Assembly (NCBI RefSeq): GCF_008632955.1
Contig: NZ_CP043959.1
Location: 2,976,001 to 3,040,000, forward strand
From: Streptomyces tendae
GTDB lineage: Bacteria; Actinomycetota; Actinomycetes; Streptomycetales; Streptomycetaceae
DNA: 64,000 nucleotides
Reading direction: 5' to 3'
The notes under the pieces were generated by a model that saw nothing but the letters and a program-made list of their open reading frames with translations, was not told where the DNA came from and ran no database searches. The translations under genes were made by a program, and so were the position numbers. Shown piece after piece: positions 62,226 to 64,000 of the stretch (positions are counted from its first letter, which is position 1; the number at the start of each line of letters is the position of its first letter).

Positions 62226-62521
62226 TCCCGCTCCCCGCTTCCTGGCGCTCGGACCGGTGCGGCAACACCGTCGTCCCGCACAGCGCGGTGAAAGCTACCC
62301 CACGGGTCCGAGGGGCGAAACCGGGTCGAAAGCCGCGTACCGGGCGGCCTGGTGTGAGCCGGTGAAGGAGATACCTCCCAGATGGGGAGAGGTCCGGCAC
62401 ATTCCTGACGGTGGAGTAAGTTTCGGTGCGGCAATCTCCACGGAATCTGTACGACCCCATGACCGCCCCATGGCCGTCGCGACGGCTCTCATCCAGCTCA
62501 GCGCACGGACGGCCCGGACCG
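62226..62521. other. 296-base intergenic region upstream of the fatty acyl-CoA ligase
   Basis: No gene is seen. It contains an 11-base direct repeat CGGTGCGGCAA (62255-62265 and 62424-62434) and an imperfect dyad ACCTCCC...GGGAGAGGT near 62372-62392. The ligase promoter should lie here, reading toward lower coordinates, and the LysR gene should end here. Confidence 0.4.
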
Positions 62522-63403
62522 TCACCCCTGCCCGCCGCGGTGCAGCCGGTCGCCGCCCGCGAGGAGCGCCGCCGCCAGCGCGTCCGCCGCGCCCTGCGCC
62601 GAGGGGCGGCGCCGGCCGTGCACCACCACGAAGTCCACCGGACCCGGCTCCGGCAGTCCGGCCCGCTCCGGCATCCGCACCAGCCCCGGCGGGACCAGCC
62701 CGCGCGCGTGCACCATCACCCCGAGCCCCGCCCGGGCCGCCGCGAGCAGGCCGTTGAGGCTGCCGCTGCTGCACACGATGCGCCACTGCCGTCCCTCCCG
62801 CTCCAGCGCCCGCAGCGCGAGGTCGCGGGTGATGCCCGGCGGCGGGTAGACGATCAGCGGCACCGGGCGGTGCGCGTCGAGGCGCAGGCCCGGCGTGCCG
62901 ATCCACACCAGTTCGTCCTGCCACACCAGCCGGTGCGGGTCCGGGCGCGGGTCCTCCGGCCGCCGCTTGGCCAGCACCAGGTCGAGGCGGCCCGCGGCGA
63001 GCTGCTCGTGCAGGGTGCCCGACAGCTCGACCGTCAGCTCCAGGTCGACCTCCGGGTGTTCGTGCCGGAACCGTTCGAGGATCTCCGGCAGCCGGGTCAG
63101 CACGAAGTCCTCGGAGGCCCCGAAGCGCAGCCGCCCGCGCAGCCGGGTGCCGGTGAAGAACTGCGCCGCCTGCTCGTGCACGTCCAGGATGCGCCGCGCG
63201 AAGCCGAGCATCGCCTCGCCGTCCTCGGTCAGTTCCACGGAGTGGGTGTCCCGGGTGAACAGCAGCCGTCCGGTCGCCTCCTCCAGCCGCCGCACGTGCT
63301 GGCTCACGGTCGACTGGCGCAGTCCGAGCCGCCGCGCCGCCTGCGTGAAGCTCAGCGTCTGGGCCACGGACAGGAAGGTCCGCAGGTGGGTAGGCTCGTA
63401 CAT
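62522..63403 (-). CDS. LysR family transcriptional regulator
   Basis: A 293-residue LysR regulator. The winged HTH is LRTFLSVAQTLSFTQAARRLGLRQSTVSQHVRRLEEATGRLLF (residues 7-49), followed by the linker helix and the ligand domain beginning RGRLRFGASEDFVLTRLPEILERFRHEHPEV near 89. Start ATG 63403 gives the standard MYEPTHLRTF opening. It is divergent from the bile-acid:Na+ symporter-family gene across 175 bases containing a direct repeat, the usual layout for a LysR regulator and its target. Confidence 0.92.
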   Translation of the reverse strand: MYEPTHLRTFLSVAQTLSFTQAARRLGLRQSTVSQHVRRLEEATGRLLFTRDTHSVELTEDGEAMLGFARRILDVHEQAAQFFTGTRLRGRLRFGASEDFVLTRLPEILERFRHEHPEVDLELTVELSGTLHEQLAAGRLDLVLAKRRPEDPRPDPHRLVWQDELVWIGTPGLRLDAHRPVPLIVYPPPGITRDLALRALEREGRQWRIVCSSGSLNGLLAAARAGLGVMVHARGLVPPGLVRMPERAGLPEPGPVDFVVVHGRRRPSAQGAADALAAALLAGGDRLHRGGQG

Positions 63404-63433
63404 GCCCGGCAGCCTACCCCGGTCATCACATAC

Positions 63434-63473
63434 CCCGATCACAGTCAGAGCGGTGTACGGGATTCCCGATCAC
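63434..63473. promoter_or_regulatory. direct repeat CCCGATCAC in the LysR/symporter divergent region
   Basis: CCCGATCAC occurs at 63434-63442 and 63465-63473, same orientation, 31 bases apart (about three helical turns). A candidate binding site for the adjacent LysR protein or its promoter elements; the simple LysR T-N11-A pattern is not clearly shown. Confidence 0.45.
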
Positions 63474-63578
63474 GGAGCGGAGGAGCAGGATGGGGCGGGG
63501 ACGCCTTGTCCCCGGCCGCCGGGGGCACCCGTCCTCCGGAACGCACCGCCGAGCACACACCCGAGCACGTGGAGCACC

Positions 63579-64000
63579 GTGAAACGCCCGCACTGGCCGC
63601 GATGGATGCCGATCGACCCGTACATCACGCTGCTGCTCGGCACGGTGGGTCTGGCCGCGCTGCTGCCCGCCCGCGGCACCGGCGCGGACATCGCCTCCGG
63701 CGCCTCCACGGCCGCGATCGCGTTCCTCTTCTTCCTCTACGGCGCCCGGCTCTCCACCCGCGAGGCGCTGGACGGGCTGAAGCACTGGCGGCTCCACGTC
63801 ACCGTGCTGGCCTGCACCTTCGTCGTCTTCCCCCTGCTGGGCCTGGCCTCCCGCGGACTGGTCCCGGTGCTGCTCACCGACCCGCTGTACCAAGGGCTGC
63901 TGTTCTGCACGCTCGTTCCCTCCACCATCCAGTCGTCGATCGCCTTCACCTCGATCGCCCGCGGCAACGTGCCCGCCGCGATCTGCGCCGGCTCCTTCTC
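63579..64000 (+). CDS. bile acid:sodium symporter family protein (partial, 5' part)
   Basis: The window ends inside this gene; 140 codons are seen. It begins KRPHWPRWMPIDPYITLLLGTVGLAALLPARGTGADIASGASTAAIAFLFFLYGARLSTREALDGLKHWRLHVTVLACTFVVFPLLGL and continues LVPSTIQSSIAFTSIARGNVPAAICAG, the SBF-like / YfeH-type pattern with paired helices and a cross-over helix motif. The GTG start has a GTGGAG site. It is likely the LysR target. Substrate unknown. Confidence 0.85.
   Translation, partial: MKRPHWPRWMPIDPYITLLLGTVGLAALLPARGTGADIASGASTAAIAFLFFLYGARLSTREALDGLKHWRLHVTVLACTFVVFPLLGLASRGLVPVLLTDPLYQGLLFCTLVPSTIQSSIAFTSIARGNVPAAICAGSF

Overview
This window is chromosomal DNA from a high-GC actinomycete, almost certainly a Streptomyces. 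The evidence is very high GC with G/C-ending codons, frequent GTG (and some TTG) starts, 4-bp ATGA/GTGA gene overlaps, rare TTA codons, a streptomycete gas-vesicle cluster in the order O-A-F-G-Y-Z-J-L-S-K, and CebR-type operators at a cellulase pair. From memory, the gene order resembles the right-hand part of the S. coelicolor chromosome around the gvp and GH48/GH6 genes. I see no rRNA, tRNA, CRISPR array, phage or insertion sequence.

Layout. 39-5587 (minus) is a six-gene liv-type ABC transporter operon (binding lipoprotein, two ATPases, two permeases) ending in an alpha/beta hydrolase. 5818-6711 is a dehydrogenase. 6887-11916 (plus) is a compact peptidase cassette: M55 D-aminopeptidase, M20, S9 and S66 LD-carboxypeptidase. 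A GNAT acetyltransferase, a DUF5107 protein, a VOC protein and a small membrane protein follow. 15612-21209 holds an F420-type oxidoreductase opposite a coupled NDH-2 / transketolase / LigD-polymerase operon. 21331-27036 is the gas-vesicle operon. 27072-34092 is stress-flavoured: methyltransferase, ABC-F ATPase, baeRF2 protein, a DUF2795-CBS-DJ-1 operon, a 46-residue membrane peptide and a SigB-family sigma factor. Three genes or operons here and in the preceding redox block have SigB-like promoters (GNNT-N15-GGGTAC).

34225-48575 holds a repeat-rich secreted protein, an aminotransferase-fold protein lacking the PLP lysine, two metallo-beta-lactamase-fold hydrolases, a DedA protein, a holin/phosphodiesterase membrane protein, a coupled MoxR ATPase and HExxH/VWA pair, OsmC, a glycerophosphodiesterase and a second DnaK with an HspR (HAIR) operator. 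48744-52202 has two XRE regulators, a pterin dehydratase and a methyltransferase. 52326-57455 is a divergent GH48/GH6 exocellulase pair with two CebR boxes. 57606-64000 holds a His-rich methyltransferase, a dehydrogenase under a MerR-type promoter, an aldo/keto reductase, a fatty acyl-CoA ligase, a LysR regulator and the start of a bile-acid:Na+ symporter-family gene.

Three genes (gvpO, the first metallo-beta-lactamase gene, the holin/phosphodiesterase gene) each carry an apparent -1 frameshift at a three-base G or C run that would restore the reading frame if it were four bases. This common signature points to homopolymer under-calling in the assembly, although real mutations cannot be excluded from sequence alone.
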